This document shows, in pieces, positions 1 through 9,190 of a stretch of DNA of 64,000 bases. The DNA is taken from the NCBI RefSeq assembly GCF_923868895.1, contig NZ_OV350343.1:1860001-1924000 (forward strand), in the 5' to 3' direction. Origin of the DNA: Halomonas sp. TD01 (GTDB lineage Bacteria; Pseudomonadota; Gammaproteobacteria; Pseudomonadales; Halomonadaceae). The position numbers and the translations under genes are program-made. Below the pieces are notes generated by a model that did not search any database, was not told the DNA's origin, and worked only from the letters and a program-made list of their open reading frames with translations. Position 1 is the stretch's first letter. Each line of letters starts with the position of its first letter.

Positions 1-542
<542 letters not shown>

Positions 543-551
543 GCTAGTAAT

Positions 552-1076
552 CTAACAATCGGCGGGCGTTTCATCAATGCGCAGGCGTCCCATTCGGCTG
601 AGTACGAGCACTCTGCCTGGGGCGCTTGCTGCACATATATAAAAGCGGCCATTGAAGCCGTTTGTGTGGCCCAGCGTGCTATAGCTCACGCGCCGCCTAC
701 TGCGATTATAAGTCACGGTGGTTGTCTTCTCTGCAGGAAAGACACGTATGACATCGCTGCTGGTTATTTGACTTACCGAATCCCCCTTGAAGACTAGTAG
801 TGCATTACTCCAGTCACTGGTGCAGGCGTCTCTTTGCGTATTTGTTGGGCAAACGGTGGCCGTTTTACGCTGTGTAATCGCTGTATTACGAGCCAGCGAA
901 AATGCTGACTGCAATCTGTTAATATCAGCTGTAACGGCTGTGTTTCGGCCAAGTGCTTGAAAGTTTGGCATTCCCCAGGCGGCTAATGCTGAAATAAGCA
1001 GAAGAGCAATAACAAGTTCGATCAGGGTGAAGCCTTGGGTACGCTTGTAGGGTGCGCCTTTATTGTTAGATGGCAT
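552..1076 (-). CDS. Type IV pilin-like pseudopilin, GspH/FimT family
   Basis: A 174-residue prepilin-like protein. A short basic leader ends in QG and is followed by FTLIELVIALLLISALAAWG, the class III signal: prepilin peptidase would cut at Gly15|Phe16, leaving Glu at mature position 5, then a hydrophobic helix. The C-terminal part has the GspH/FimT look (R-A-x-T-A-I-T-x-R, a Cys pair near TVCPTNTQRDAC, terminal Cys). FimT/FimU-type minor pilins start type IV pilus assembly or, in P. aeruginosa and Legionella, take part in DNA uptake. No other pilus genes are nearby, so it is an orphan minor pilin here. The family call is firm; the exact subtype is not. Confidence 0.85.
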   Translation of the reverse strand: MPSNNKGAPYKRTQGFTLIELVIALLLISALAAWGMPNFQALGRNTAVTADINRLQSAFSLARNTAITQRKTATVCPTNTQRDACTSDWSNALLVFKGDSVSQITSSDVIRVFPAEKTTTVTYNRSRRRVSYSTLGHTNGFNGRFYICAASAPGRVLVLSRMGRLRIDETPADC

Positions 1077-1154
1077 GGTGACTCCAGGCTTGTGCTTTTT
1101 TACAGCCTACCTCGCGATGATCGTTTTTTATGTAAGCCAAAGCGGACAAACGTT

Positions 1155-2279
1155 GTGAGCAATTTCTTAATTATTGGCGGTGGCGTGATCGGTATGATGA
1201 CGGCGCTGCAGCTAGCAGATGCTGGTCAGCAAGTCACTGTAGTAGAGCGCGGCATTTGCGGTCAGGAGTCTTCCTGGGCAGGTGGCGGTATTGTTTCGCC
1301 ACTTTATCCATGGCGGTATGCACCGCCAATCTCGCAACTTTCTCGCTGGTCTGAGGGCGTGTATCCCACATTGTCGCTACGCTTGCTGGAAGAAACCGGC
1401 ATTGATCCTGAATATCGGCAGAAAGGGCTGCTTTATCTCAACGTTGACGATGCGGAAACAGCGCTTGGCTGGGCGAGAGAGTTAGCCAAGCCGCTAGAGC
1501 GTGTTAATGCTGAGTTTGTTCATCAGAAAGAGCCCATGGTGGCTGCTGCCCAGGATAGTGCGTTGTGGATGCCGACACTCGGCAGCGTGCGCAATCCACG
1601 TCTGGGACAGGCGTTGCGCGCTCGGCTGCTGGCAATGCCGAACGTTGAGCTTAATGAAGGCTGCGAGGTGAGTCGTTTTATAACGCATGACCAGCAGGTG
1701 CTGGGCGTTGCGACTGCGCAAGGGGAGCTGCGCGCTGAAAAGGTGGTGGTGTGTGGTGGAGCCTGGACAGCCAAGCTGTTAGCAAGCTTAACTATTCGCC
1801 TGCCAGTACGCCCCGTAAAAGGCCAAATGATCGCTTATCAAGCGCCGCCAGGATTGGTGCAGCGCGTGGTATTGAAAGACGGTCGCTACATCATCCCGCG
1901 TAGTGATGGGTTGCTGTTGGTAGGCTCAACCTTAGAAGAAGCGGGCTTTGATAAAACGACCGACAGTGAGGCGCTGGCATCGCTCAAACAGACCGCAGAA
2001 AGTATCGTGCCTGCGTTGGCAGATTACCCGGTTGCTTATCATTGGGCGGGGTTGCGTCCAGGCTCGCCGGACGGCATTCCATTTATTGGGGCACTGCCTG
2101 GGTGGTCTGATGTGTACGTCAATGCGGGCCACTATCGCAATGGGTTGGTGCTTGCACCCGCGTCTACCCATGTATTGGTTGATCAGCTATTAGGGCGTGA
2201 GCCACTTATCGACCCAGCACCCTTTCAGCCAACAGCAGATCGCTTGATGGCTGGCATTGTTGGTCGGCAGCGTTGTTAG
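1155..2279 (+). CDS. thiO: FAD-dependent glycine oxidase, thiazole biosynthesis
   Basis: D-amino-acid-oxidase-fold flavoprotein that oxidises glycine to the imine used in thiamine thiazole synthesis. The N-terminus has the Rossmann FAD motif FLIIGGGVIGMMTALQLADAG; a conserved GQESSWAGGGIVSPLYPW follows, and the C-terminus carries HWAGLRPGSPDGIPFIG and GHYRNGLVLAP, typical of ThiO. I start it at GTG 1155, because upstream in-frame starts add about 40 residues without homology that run over the promoter region of the pseudopilin gene. This gives 374 residues, close to the usual ~365. No strong Shine-Dalgarno is seen. Its last 4 bases overlap the end of the convergent small gene. thiG/thiS are not in the window. 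Confidence 0.88.
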   Translation: MSNFLIIGGGVIGMMTALQLADAGQQVTVVERGICGQESSWAGGGIVSPLYPWRYAPPISQLSRWSEGVYPTLSLRLLEETGIDPEYRQKGLLYLNVDDAETALGWARELAKPLERVNAEFVHQKEPMVAAAQDSALWMPTLGSVRNPRLGQALRARLLAMPNVELNEGCEVSRFITHDQQVLGVATAQGELRAEKVVVCGGAWTAKLLASLTIRLPVRPVKGQMIAYQAPPGLVQRVVLKDGRYIIPRSDGLLLVGSTLEEAGFDKTTDSEALASLKQTAESIVPALADYPVAYHWAGLRPGSPDGIPFIGALPGWSDVYVNAGHYRNGLVLAPASTHVLVDQLLGREPLIDPAPFQPTADRLMAGIVGRQRC

Positions 2280-2542
2280 TCGCGGCTTTGCTTATCTTGT
2301 TGCTCTTGCAAAAACCGATCTCGATGAGCACTTGAGCAAAACCACTGTTCGCTATCGCGTAGGGCTTCCTCTTCAGGAACATGGACATCGCACCAGCGGC
2401 AGCGCACCATTTGTCCGCCTTCATGGCGTTCGGGTTCACTCTGTTGGTGGGAAAGTCTGCGCTCTCGGTAGAGACCATAAAGCTTCAGGCCCACATAGAA
2501 CAGCACGGCAAAAATAATCAGCCGAATGATCAAAAGGTTCAT
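2276..2542 (-). CDS. Small membrane-anchored protein, PP0621 family
   Basis: An 88-residue protein with one N-terminal transmembrane helix (about residues 3-22, LLIIRLIIFAVLFYVGLKLY), a charged linker, and a small cysteine/histidine zinc-binding-like motif: CRWC, then CSSAHRDRF about 20 residues later. This layout is that of the uncharacterised PP0621 family of Pseudomonas and relatives. The function is unknown. Its stop region overlaps the thiO stop by 4 bases tail to tail; it is divergent from nadE. Confidence 0.8.
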   Translation of the reverse strand: MNLLIIRLIIFAVLFYVGLKLYGLYRERRLSHQQSEPERHEGGQMVRCRWCDVHVPEEEALRDSEQWFCSSAHRDRFLQEQQDKQSRD

Positions 2543-2687
2543 CCTCTATGACTCCCATGGTGGGATGTAATAATAGCCAGAATAACATGAGCGCCGGCTA
2601 ACCTTTGCCTGTTGGCAGCCCTTGCGTGACAATGTGCTTAGGTTAGCGGCAACGTGTTCTAAAGATTCTCAAGAGATTTTAACGCCC

Positions 2688-4322
2688 ATGCAAGACTTAA
2701 CGCTGGTAATGGCCCAACTCGACCCTCTAGTGGGAGATATTCCCGGCAATGCTGCACGCGCCATTGAAGCGGTGCGCGAAGCGAGGATCGAGCATGGGGC
2801 GGATATTGTTGTCTTCCCAGAGCTTTTCTTATCCGGTTACCCGCCGGAGGATTTGCTGCTTCGCCCATCGATGGAAGCTCGCTTACGTGAAGCGCGGTCT
2901 AAAATGGCAGAAAAAATCGCCCGCGATGTGCTAGTGATTATTGGCTACCCAGGCGTGCGTGAAGGGGAGCGCTATAATCTGGCGGGCGTATTGTATAACG
3001 GCCAATGGGAAGCCGAGTATGCCAAGCAGGCACTGCCGAATTATCAGGTATTTGATGAGCAGCGCTACTTTACGCCAGGCACCAAACCGCTGGTTTACGA
3101 GCACAAAGGTGCCAAGTTAGGTCTGCTGATTTGTGAAGACCTTTGGGAAGGTACGCCGGTTAATGCTGCCCGTGAAGCAGGCGCAGAAGTGCTGATCAGC
3201 TTAAACGCCTCTCCCTATCATCAGGATAAGCCCAGCGAGCGCCTGCGCCTGTTAGAGCAGCGTGCCCAGGATGTAAATCGGCCGATTGTGTATGTGAACA
3301 CTATCGGTGGGCAGGATGAGCTGGTTTTTGACGGTGGCTCCAGTTGTGTGGATGCCCAAGGCGAACTCAAAGTGCTGGCGCCTTCTTGGCAAGCTGGCTT
3401 AATGCCCGTTCAACTGCTGCAAACGAGCGCTGATACGTGGGAACCACAGCAGGGTGAAGTTGAACCAGAGGTTGAGCCAGAAGAGAGCCTTTATTGTGCC
3501 CTGGTCACTGGGCTGCGGGACTACGTCAATAAAAGTGGTTTTGAAGGCGTTGTGCTGGGCCTTTCCGGAGGTATTGATTCCGCGCTTTCTTTGGCGATTG
3601 CTGTCGATGCGTTGGGCCCTCAGAGGGTGCAAGCGGTGATGATGCCTTATCACTACACGGCGGATATCTCTAAACAGGACGCTGCTGAACAGGCTGACAT
3701 GCTTGGCGTGCATTATGACGTGATGCCCATTGAGCCGATGGTCGAAGCGTTTATGGGCACTTTGGCAGAAAGTTTCGCGGGCACAGAGCGGGATACCACT
3801 GAAGAGAACCTGCAGTCGCGCTGTCGCGGTGTTCTGCTGATGGCGATCTCCAATAAGAAAGGCCTGATGGTGCTTACTACTGGCAATAAAAGCGAAATGG
3901 CAGTGGGTTACGCCACGCTTTATGGCGACATGGTGGGGGGCTATAACGCCATCAAAGACGTCTACAAAACCTGGGTGTATCGTTTGGCCCGCTGGCGCAA
4001 TACCCAATCGCCTGCTATTCCAGAGCGGGTGATTGAGCGTCCGCCCAGTGCGGAGCTGGCGCCCGACCAGCAAGACAGTGACTCATTGCCTGATTACGAT
4101 GTACTAGACGCCATTCTGGTGAGCTATATCGAAGGCGATATGAGTGCTGAGGCAATTATTGCTGCTGGGTTTGATGAGGAAGATGTTTATAAAGTAGTTA
4201 AGCTTGTTGATCGCTGTGAATATAAGCGCCGACAGGCGCCAGTCGGAGTGCGGGTCACGCCCAGAGGATTTGGGCGTGACCGGCGTTACCCGATTGTTAA
4301 TGGCTGGCAGCCTGGCGATTAG
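2688..4322 (+). CDS. nadE: Glutamine-dependent NAD+ synthetase
   Basis: Last step of NAD synthesis: amidation of deamido-NAD using glutamine and ATP. The N-terminal nitrilase-type amidohydrolase domain (about residues 3-260) has the Glu (VVFPELFLSGYPPEDLL), Lys (YAKQALPNYQVFDEQRYF) and Cys (LLICEDLWEG) catalytic residues. The C-terminal synthetase domain has the PP-loop GLSGGIDSALS and TTGNKSEMAVGY. I use the ATG at 2688 (MQDLTLVMAQLDPLVGD), which fits the family start and gives 544 residues, a normal length; a TTG 66 bases upstream is less likely. The gene stands alone, divergent from the small PP0621-type gene and convergent with the chemoreceptor gene. Confidence 0.96.
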   Translation: MQDLTLVMAQLDPLVGDIPGNAARAIEAVREARIEHGADIVVFPELFLSGYPPEDLLLRPSMEARLREARSKMAEKIARDVLVIIGYPGVREGERYNLAGVLYNGQWEAEYAKQALPNYQVFDEQRYFTPGTKPLVYEHKGAKLGLLICEDLWEGTPVNAAREAGAEVLISLNASPYHQDKPSERLRLLEQRAQDVNRPIVYVNTIGGQDELVFDGGSSCVDAQGELKVLAPSWQAGLMPVQLLQTSADTWEPQQGEVEPEVEPEESLYCALVTGLRDYVNKSGFEGVVLGLSGGIDSALSLAIAVDALGPQRVQAVMMPYHYTADISKQDAAEQADMLGVHYDVMPIEPMVEAFMGTLAESFAGTERDTTEENLQSRCRGVLLMAISNKKGLMVLTTGNKSEMAVGYATLYGDMVGGYNAIKDVYKTWVYRLARWRNTQSPAIPERVIERPPSAELAPDQQDSDSLPDYDVLDAILVSYIEGDMSAEAIIAAGFDEEDVYKVVKLVDRCEYKRRQAPVGVRVTPRGFGRDRRYPIVNGWQPGD

Positions 4323-4346
4323 AGCGTCAGCGTTTGCTTGATTGAC

Positions 4347-6056
4347 TTAAAAACTGTCCCACGCAGATTCGGCGGGTTGGCGCTTTAAGGCTGGTAAGCT
4401 CGGAGCGTTATTCGTCGCCGGATTTTGTGTCTGGCGGGTGCTTGTCACTGTTTGCGCATGGGCATGTTGTTGGCTGGCTGGTAACTTGAAAACGCTCATA
4501 GCATGTAACAATTGATGTGCGTTTTGACGTAAATGATTCGCAGCATTTGCGCTCTCTTCCACAAGCGCAGCGTTTTGCTGGGTCACTTGATCCATCTCGG
4601 TGATCGCTTGGCCAACTTCTTGCACACCGGTGCTCTGTTCAGCGCTAGCATGACTAATTTCCTGCATAATCTTGGTCACTCGCTCAATCGCTGCCACAAT
4701 CTCTTCGGTCGATTTGCTGGCTTCTTCAGCGCGTGCGTTGCCATGATTAACACGTTCCAAGTTATTAGAGATCAAATCGTTAATTTCTCGGGCGGCGTCA
4801 GCGCTGCGCTGTGCGAGTTTGCGAACTTCCTCGGCAACCACGGCAAATCCACGGCCATGCTCCCCGGCTCGCGCAGCTTCCACAGAGGCATTCAGGGCGA
4901 GAATATTGGTTTGAAAGGCAATGGCATCAATGGTTGAAATAATGCCCGCAATTTCTTGTGAGCTTTTGTTGAGATCGTTCATGGTAGCGACTACCTGATG
5001 CACGGCTTCGCCACCTTGGGTCGCCGTTTTTGAAGCGCTAGCGGCTTCCTGGCTTGCCTGTTGTGAATTATCTGCGTTGAGCTTAACCGTGCTGTTAAGC
5101 TGTTCCATTGCTGACGCTGTTTCTGCTAGTGCGCTGGCTTGTTCTTCCGTGCGCGACGATAGGTCATTATTTCCTTCCGCAATTTGTTCGCTATTAGAGG
5201 CCACTGCCTCGGCTGATGAACGAACTTGCGATACGATTGCTTGCAGTTGTTTAGACATCGCGACTTGCGATGCCATGATGCTGCGGGTGTCGCCTTTCTT
5301 AAGGTGTGGCTGAGTAGTCAGCTCGCCACGACCGATGGCTTCAGCAAATGCTTTCACCTGACGGGGCTCGGCACCTAATTCGCGAAGCAATTGGCGTGAC
5401 AAAAACAGTGCAATTGCCCCCCCGATTAACACAGCAAACAGTGTTAGCCCCAGCATTTGCAGTTGGAACCCTGATGCAGTGTTGCGAGCAGCAGCGGTGG
5501 AAGCGTTATTAATCTGTTCCTGCAAGTTAATAAATTGATTGATGCGATTAAGCCACTCGGCATAAGCAGGACCAGCCTGCTCTAGAGTAAGGGCTTGGGC
5601 GCGACTAATGGTATTAGCGGTTTTGGCATTGAGCACTTGCTGAGTAAGTACTTGTGTAGCTTCCGACTGATTGTTGATAGCCGAAAGAATGCTTTGCTCT
5701 TGAGGCGTTGTATCGGTTTCACGCATGACCCGCTGCATGCTCTCAATCGCCGTATCGTAGTTGGCAGCTAGCTGACTCATCTCTTCATTCAGCGTTGTCA
5801 GGCGGCTGGCATCACTCGTCATAACGATGTCGCGTAGTGCAATAGCTCGGTCGTGAACGCTGCCGCGCATGTCAACAGCGAAACGCTGTTTAGCGCCGTT
5901 CACGTCATTAATAGCCGTTAACCCACGATCAATTTGGTTGACCTGATAAATACCGACAGCTGTTAAAAGTGCTAACAACGCGAGTAGGGTGGAAAAGGCA
6001 AATGTTAGACGAGTGCTAATATTGGTTTCTGAAAACCGAGATTTGGGGGCGGACAT
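4347..6056 (-). CDS. Methyl-accepting chemotaxis protein
   Basis: Transmembrane chemoreceptor of 569 residues. Transmembrane helix 1 lies at about residues 18-38, followed by a helical periplasmic sensor resembling the four-helix-bundle MCP domain, then helix 2 near residues 196-218. A HAMP-like segment follows ([22 protein letters not shown]), then the signalling coiled coil with the highly conserved tip [20 protein letters not shown]. The protein ends in AWDSF, which fits the xWxxF tether that binds CheR/CheB in high-abundance receptors such as Tsr and Tar. The ligand cannot be read from the sequence. No other chemotaxis genes are adjacent. Confidence 0.94.
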   Translation of the reverse strand: MSAPKSRFSETNISTRLTFAFSTLLALLALLTAVGIYQVNQIDRGLTAINDVNGAKQRFAVDMRGSVHDRAIALRDIVMTSDASRLTTLNEEMSQLAANYDTAIESMQRVMRETDTTPQEQSILSAINNQSEATQVLTQQVLNAKTANTISRAQALTLEQAGPAYAEWLNRINQFINLQEQINNASTAAARNTASGFQLQMLGLTLFAVLIGGAIALFLSRQLLRELGAEPRQVKAFAEAIGRGELTTQPHLKKGDTRSIMASQVAMSKQLQAIVSQVRSSAEAVASNSEQIAEGNNDLSSRTEEQASALAETASAMEQLNSTVKLNADNSQQASQEAASASKTATQGGEAVHQVVATMNDLNKSSQEIAGIISTIDAIAFQTNILALNASVEAARAGEHGRGFAVVAEEVRKLAQRSADAAREINDLISNNLERVNHGNARAEEASKSTEEIVAAIERVTKIMQEISHASAEQSTGVQEVGQAITEMDQVTQQNAALVEESANAANHLRQNAHQLLHAMSVFKLPASQQHAHAQTVTSTRQTQNPATNNAPSLPALKRQPAESAWDSF

Positions 6057-6198
6057 TCAGTGAGCTCCAAGCAGGTGCTTTATTATTAAGATGGGCAGAA
6101 TATAGTTGTTGCACAATATTTGTACAACTTATTTTTAGGAATAATGGATTTTTATTTTGTTAACGTTATGTAAGTGAAAGTGTTTTGTAGAAGAAACA

Positions 6199-6225
6199 AA
6201 AAAACCACGCCGAAGCGTGGTTTTT
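6199..6225 (-). terminator. Rho-independent terminator after bamD
   Basis: Perfect 10-bp inverted repeat (AAAACCACGC, loop CGAA, GCGTGGTTTT) flanked by A/T runs on both sides. It lies about 50 bases beyond the bamD stop on the minus strand. Confidence 0.85.
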
Positions 6226-6276
6226 GATGAGCGTTTTGTACAACTTTGTATAAATCAATACTGCCTGAGGTGGCGA

Positions 6277-7098
6277 TTAATTATCCGCATTGCCATGCTT
6301 GGGTACAAAACGACTGCCACGTAGCTGCTCGTGGTCTGGCGCATTTTCACGTAGTACGACAAGCACTTCATTAGCACGATCACTCATACCAAGCCCTTGA
6401 TAGCCTTCTACCATGGTTGCCAGCGCATCACGTGTTGCATTGGACTCGGGATAGTTTTCAATCACCCAACGGCCTCGTTCAACGGCGGCCAGGAAGGCAC
6501 CGCGACGCAGGTAGTAGTCGGCAACATGTAGTTCATGGCGTGCCAGCAGCTCGCGCAGATAAACAATGCGTTGCTGGGCATCCGGTGCATATTCGCTCTG
6601 GGGGAAACGCTGAATTAATTCGCGGAAGTCGTTGTAAGCGTCCCGTGAAGCACCTAAGTCACGCTTGGAAATATCAATCAGGCGCAAGCGCTCAAGGCTA
6701 AATCGCCCTGCCTGCCAAGCAGAAAGGCCGCGTAGGTAGTAGGCGTAATCGGCTTGTGGGTGATCTGGGTGCAGGCGTATGAAGCGGCTGGCGGCCGCGC
6801 GTGCCTCTTCCCAATTGCTGTTTTCGTAGTAAGCGTAAATTAGCTCAAGTTGAGCTTGTTCGGCGTGGGGGCCGAATGGGTAGCGGGTATCAAGAGCTTC
6901 CAGTCGCTCAATGGCAATTGGAAAGCGGTTGCTATCCAGCGCTGTGCGCGCAAGTTCATAGAGTTCGCGTTCTTGCACACCCGCGAATTCATCTTCTTCT
7001 TCGGGGGTGGATTTATTACTCGCACAGCCTGCCAAAAGGGCAAGGCTTAAGGCTAGAACGCCAAAGCGGTTGGCAGCGGAAAAAGCGCGCATCATCAT
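6277..7098 (-). CDS. bamD: Outer membrane protein assembly lipoprotein BamD
   Basis: Essential lipoprotein of the BAM complex, which folds beta-barrel proteins into the outer membrane. The signal peptide ends in the lipobox LLAGC; an acidic linker is followed by repeated TPR-like helices (YELARTALDSNRFPIAIERL, RYPFGPHAEQAQLELIYAYY, IRLHPDHPQADYAYYLRGL). The length of about 270 residues and the motif order match BamD/ComL. Three consecutive ATG codons (7098, 7095, 7092) follow an AACGAGG ribosome site; spacing favours the later ones, so the start is uncertain by two residues. A TTG at 7113 is less likely. It is divergent from rluD, the same arrangement as in E. coli and Pseudomonas. Confidence 0.95.
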   Translation of the reverse strand: MMMRAFSAANRFGVLALSLALLAGCASNKSTPEEEDEFAGVQERELYELARTALDSNRFPIAIERLEALDTRYPFGPHAEQAQLELIYAYYENSNWEEARAAASRFIRLHPDHPQADYAYYLRGLSAWQAGRFSLERLRLIDISKRDLGASRDAYNDFRELIQRFPQSEYAPDAQQRIVYLRELLARHELHVADYYLRRGAFLAAVERGRWVIENYPESNATRDALATMVEGYQGLGMSDRANEVLVVLRENAPDHEQLRGSRFVPKHGNADN

Positions 7099-7290
7099 CC
7101 TCGTTGCAAACAAGCCTCAATCACCGAAAAGCGACGATGGCCATAAGTAGAAATGGTAGAATAGGTCGCAGTTCGCCCACTATAAATCACCTAGACGCAA
7201 AACGCAGGCTTAGCGACACTCCATTGCTGCTTGAAAAGTTAAGCAGCATTAAATAATGGCAAAGCCGTTTGCGTCTTAAAGAGGTTGTTC

Positions 7291-8250
7291 ATGTCTCGTA
7301 TTGTTGAAGCCACGCAGCGGGTACCCGCGACATTAGCAGGCGCGCGTTTAGACCAAGCCGCAGCTGAGTTGTTCAGCGATTATTCCCGCGAACGTTTGAA
7401 AACGTGGATCAACGCCGGTGAACTCACCGTCGACGGCGCTAAAGTCAAGCCGAAGGCCAAGCTGCACGGCCATGAAATATTAGCGCTAAAAGCGACTATC
7501 GAAGACGATACTCGTTTTGAACCCCAAGATATTCCGCTTGATATCGTGTACGAAGACGACGCGGTGATGGTCATCAATAAGGCTGCTGGCATGGTGGTGC
7601 ATCCCGCCGCGGGCAATCCTGACGGCACGTTGTTGAATGCGTTGCTTCATCATCATCCTGCACTGGCAGAAGTGCCCCGGGCAGGAATAGTGCATCGCCT
7701 GGATAAAGACACCACAGGCCTGATGATGGTGGCAAAAACGTTGCCCGCACAAACGACGCTGGTTGAACAATTGCAGGCGCGCAGCGTTTCTCGTCAGTAT
7801 GATGCGGTGGTGATTGGCAAGCCCGTGTCGGGTAGCACCATCGATGCGCCCATTGGTCGGCACCCGAAAGACCGCAAGCGGCAAGCGGTCAAGGCTTCCG
7901 GAAAACCGGCCGTGACTCACTTTCGGGTGGTTGAGCGTTTTCGCGCTCATACTCATGTGCGTTGCCAGTTGGAAACCGGACGTACCCATCAAATTCGTGT
8001 TCATATGGCTCATGCCCGCTACCCACTGATTGGTGATCCGCTTTATAGTGGTCGTGCCAAGCTGCCGCCGGGCGCTGCTGCGCCGTTAAAAGAGATTTTG
8101 CGTGAATTTCCTCGTCAGGCACTGCATGCTCGGAAGCTCAGTTTTGTGCATCCGGTGAGTGGTGAAACGCTTACTTTCCATGCCGACTTGCCCGATGATC
8201 TACTGATGTTGTTGGACTACCTGCGCGAAGATAGCGAGACCATGAGATGA
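7291..8250 (+). CDS. rluD: 23S rRNA pseudouridine(1911/1915/1917) synthase
   Basis: Makes three pseudouridines in helix 69 of 23S rRNA, needed for ribosome assembly. An N-terminal S4-like RNA-binding domain (GARLDQAAAELFSDYSRERL) precedes the catalytic RluA-type domain with the signature HRLDKDTTGLMMVAKT, where the Asp in RLDKDTTG is the nucleophile, and the later LETGRTHQIRVHMAHARYPL. Start ATG 7291 lies 6-7 bases behind AGAGG; an in-frame TTG at 7285 overlaps that site. 319 residues, normal length. It overlaps pgeF by 4 bases (ATGA), so the two are co-translated. Confidence 0.96.
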   Translation: MSRIVEATQRVPATLAGARLDQAAAELFSDYSRERLKTWINAGELTVDGAKVKPKAKLHGHEILALKATIEDDTRFEPQDIPLDIVYEDDAVMVINKAAGMVVHPAAGNPDGTLLNALLHHHPALAEVPRAGIVHRLDKDTTGLMMVAKTLPAQTTLVEQLQARSVSRQYDAVVIGKPVSGSTIDAPIGRHPKDRKRQAVKASGKPAVTHFRVVERFRAHTHVRCQLETGRTHQIRVHMAHARYPLIGDPLYSGRAKLPPGAAAPLKEILREFPRQALHARKLSFVHPVSGETLTFHADLPDDLLMLLDYLREDSETMR

Positions 8251-9002
8251 GCGACGCGATTGATCTAAAGCCCACGCTGCTGTTACCTGACTGGCCAGCC
8301 CCCGCGAATGTGCGGGCGTTTGTGACCACTCGGGAAACAGGGCCGAGCCAAGATGATTTTGCAGCTTTCAATCCAGCGACCCACGTAGGCGATAATGCTG
8401 ACCATGTGGCGCTGTGTCGGCGTTTGCTGCATAAAGAAATTGGCGATGATCGCCCGCTGTTGTGGTTGAACCAAACCCATGGCGCCCGTGTTCAACAGGC
8501 GTACCAAGACGATACGCCGGAAGCTGACGCCTCGGTTGTCAGCAGTAACGACTATGCCTGTGTGGTGTTAACCGCAGACTGCTTGCCGGTAATGTTCTGT
8601 AATCGCCAGGGCACCCAGGTGGCGGTTGCCCATGCGGGCTGGCGCGGGCTGGCGGGCGGTGTGTTGGAAGCGACTGTCGCCGCTATGAACTGTGATTCTA
8701 ACGACATTTTGGTATGGCTTGGGCCAGCCATTTCGAATGCGCAGTTTGAGGTCGGGCCAGAGGTCTATGGTGCGTTTGTTGCGGTCCACCCTGAGACCGC
8801 TGAAGCGTTTGACCATAGCCCCTATCGTCTTGGTCACTATATGGCGGATCTTTATCGCTTGGCGCGCTTTCGTCTAGAAACGCTGGGGATTCACCATATC
8901 AGCGGCGGTCACTTCTGTACCGCCTGCGAATCGCGCTTTTACTCTTACCGCCGAGACAATGGCAACACTGGACGCATGGCAAGTGTGATCTGGATCAATT
9001 AA
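8247..9002 (+). CDS. pgeF: Purine nucleoside phosphorylase / laccase-domain protein (YfiH)
   Basis: Multicopper-oxidase-fold family, now known to contain purine nucleoside phosphorylase/adenosine deaminase activity and, in E. coli, an editing role in peptidoglycan precursor synthesis. Family motifs: LNQTHGARV, VVLTADCLPVMF, VAHAGWRGLAGGV, and the C-terminal HFCTACESRFYSYRRDNGNT with the zinc-binding Cys/His residues. 251 residues, normal. Starts inside the rluD stop codon (4-base overlap), a widely conserved rluD-yfiH pair. Confidence 0.93.
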   Translation: MSDAIDLKPTLLLPDWPAPANVRAFVTTRETGPSQDDFAAFNPATHVGDNADHVALCRRLLHKEIGDDRPLLWLNQTHGARVQQAYQDDTPEADASVVSSNDYACVVLTADCLPVMFCNRQGTQVAVAHAGWRGLAGGVLEATVAAMNCDSNDILVWLGPAISNAQFEVGPEVYGAFVAVHPETAEAFDHSPYRLGHYMADLYRLARFRLETLGIHHISGGHFCTACESRFYSYRRDNGNTGRMASVIWIN

Positions 9003-9037
9003 TCAGCGCTATTCCTTCGAGCTTGTTATACGTCCCT

Positions 9038-9065
9038 CTTGAAATGCGTGGAACTGACTCCATTT
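9038..9065 (+). promoter_or_regulatory. Sigma-32 (RpoH) heat-shock promoter of clpB
   Basis: CTTGAA at 9038-9043, a 14-base spacer, then CTCCATTT at 9058-9065, one mismatch from the sigma-32 -10 consensus CCCCATNT. It lies about 125 bases upstream of the clpB start, as expected for a heat-shock gene. Confidence 0.75.
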
Positions 9066-9190
9066 AACTTGTCAAGCTAAACGTTTTTAGTACATCAAAT
9101 TTTTAGTACATCAACGTTCCTAGCACATTAAAGACAGGTTATTGGGAAACGCCGTGGGTCCAAACGCACGGCACCCCCAGGAGGAACTCC

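Noticed and set aside
3399..4073. Long antisense open frame within nadE
   Set aside because: A shadow of a well-supported gene; no domain or ribosome site.
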